NCBI GenBank assembly: GCA_945952575.1
Contig: CAMFIY010000166.1
Span: forward strand, 1 to 6,315
Direction: 5' to 3'
DNA length: 6,315 bases
Source: an uncultured Leucobacter sp.
Lineage (GTDB): Bacteria > Actinomycetota > Actinomycetes > Actinomycetales > Microbacteriaceae
Shown: piece after piece, positions 5,529-6,315 of the stretch
How the letters are laid out: each line of letters begins with the position of its first letter
Numbering within the stretch: position 1 is the first letter of the stretch
The notes under the pieces: generated by a model
Database searches by the model: none
Told to the model about the DNA's origin: nothing
What the model saw: only the letters and a program-made list of their open reading frames with translations
Translations under genes and position numbers: made by a program

Positions 5529-6315
5529 ATGAGCGAAACCACGCACACCCTCGCGCACGAGGACGCCGCGGCCAAGGCCGAGGTGCTGATCGAATCGCTG
5601 CCGTGGCTCAAGAAGTTCCGCGACACGATCATGGTGATCAAGTTCGGCGGCAACGCCATGGTCGACGACGAGCTGCTCAAGGACTTCGCGGAGGACGTGG
5701 TCTATCTGCGCCTGGCCGGGATCCGGCCGGTCGTCGTGCACGGCGGCGGCCCGCAGATCACCGACATGCTCGGGCGGCTCGGCATCGAGAGCGAGTTCAA
5801 GGGCGGATACCGTGTGACCACCCCGGAGGCGATGGATGTCGTCCGGATGGTGCTCACGGGCAAGGTGAATCCGGAGCTGGTGGATCGAATCAACGCGCAC
5901 GGGCCGCTGGCCGCAGGCACGACCGGCGAGGACGCCGGGCTGTTCATCGGCCGTCGTCGCCCGCCGTTCGAGGTCGACGGCGAGACGGTGGATCTCGGCC
6001 TCGTCGGCGATGTGGTGGGGGTGCGCATCGATCCCGTGCTCACCATGCTCGACGCGGGACTGATTCCGGTGATCGCCGGCATCGCTCCCGACGAGGCGAA
6101 TCCCGGCGACTCCTTGAACGTCAACGCGGATGCGGCCGCCGGCGCGCTCGCCACCGCGCTCAGAGCCGAGAAGCTCGTGATCCTCACCGACGTCGCCGGC
6201 CTCTACGCGAACTGGCCGGATCGCGATTCGCTCGTGTCGACGATCTCGGCCGACGAGCTCGAGGAGATGCTGCCGAGCCTCGAATCCGGCATGATCCCGA
6301 AGATGCGGGCCTGTC
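5529..6315 (+). CDS. argB: N-acetylglutamate kinase (3' end beyond the window)
   Basis: Phosphorylates N-acetylglutamate with ATP, the second and usually controlled step of cyclic arginine synthesis. 262 residues are present; the family runs about 290-310, so roughly 30-45 C-terminal residues are missing at the window edge, not by mutation. Amino acid kinase motifs: KFGGNAM with Lys38 (38-44), the glycine-rich HGGGPQI (71-77), GYRVT (93-97), VRMVLTGKVNPELV (105-118), LNVNADAAAGALA (196-208), LTDVAGLY (219-226) and MIPKM with Lys258 (255-259). About 33 residues precede the first strand, including a helix-like AAAKAEVLIESLPWLKKF. In arginine-inhibited NAG kinases such an N-terminal helix builds the hexamer, so feedback inhibition by arginine is likely. 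ATG 5529 lies 17 nt after the argJ TAA. AAGGA (5510-5514) overlaps that stop but is 14 nt away, while GAG (5518-5520) is 8 nt away. Confidence 0.96.
   Translation, partial: MSETTHTLAHEDAAAKAEVLIESLPWLKKFRDTIMVIKFGGNAMVDDELLKDFAEDVVYLRLAGIRPVVVHGGGPQITDMLGRLGIESEFKGGYRVTTPEAMDVVRMVLTGKVNPELVDRINAHGPLAAGTTGEDAGLFIGRRRPPFEVDGETVDLGLVGDVVGVRIDPVLTMLDAGLIPVIAGIAPDEANPGDSLNVNADAAAGALATALRAEKLVILTDVAGLYANWPDRDSLVSTISADELEEMLPSLESGMIPKMRAC

Noticed and set aside
5508..6187. Two - strand open frames opposite argB (5508-5900, 5702-6187)
   Set aside because: They are antisense shadows of argB, with Ser/Pro/Thr- or His/Asp-rich composition and no domain.

Overview
The window comes from a high-GC Gram-positive bacterium, most likely an actinobacterium of the Microbacteriaceae type. 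This rests on strongly G/C-ending codon use throughout, a tRNA gene with an encoded CCA end, an actinobacterial-style MarR/DHA2 transporter pair, and an argC-argJ-argB gene order typical of actinobacterial arginine clusters. The family-level placement is inference.

Layout from left to right. Bases 2-94 hold the last 30 codons of an unrecognised + strand gene. A 64-bp convergent gap with two inverted repeats separates it from a 477-residue DHA2-family (14-helix) drug/solute exporter on the - strand (159-1592). A divergent MarR-family regulator (1643-2167, +) lies on the other side of a short AT-rich region of nested palindromes, the probable operator for both genes. Next come a spacer of about 95 bp, a perfect 13-bp stem terminator (2264-2293) and tRNA-Glu(CUC) on the - strand (2297-2372). 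The tRNA promoter overlaps, on the opposite strand, a promoter for a small metallo-beta-lactamase-fold hydrolase (2452-3117, +). After a 166-bp gap with an 11-bp inverted repeat and an AT-rich promoter-like patch, the arginine operon begins: argC (3284-4354), argJ (4351-5511, overlapping argC by 4 bp) and argB (5529 to the window edge, 3' end missing).

How the genes work together. ArgJ makes N-acetylglutamate by transferring acetyl from N-acetylornithine, ArgB phosphorylates it, and ArgC reduces the acyl phosphate to the semialdehyde. These are steps 1 (and 5), 2 and 3 of the cyclic arginine pathway, and the close spacing suggests one translationally coupled transcript. The MarR/exporter pair looks like a self-contained inducible efflux module. 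The tRNA and the hydrolase are separate units with divergent promoters.

I see no insertion sequence, CRISPR array, phage gene or clearly new multi-gene system. The items most worth a second look are the interleaved divergent promoters between tRNA-Glu and the hydrolase, the nested palindromes between the exporter and marR, and the unassigned substrate of the hydrolase.
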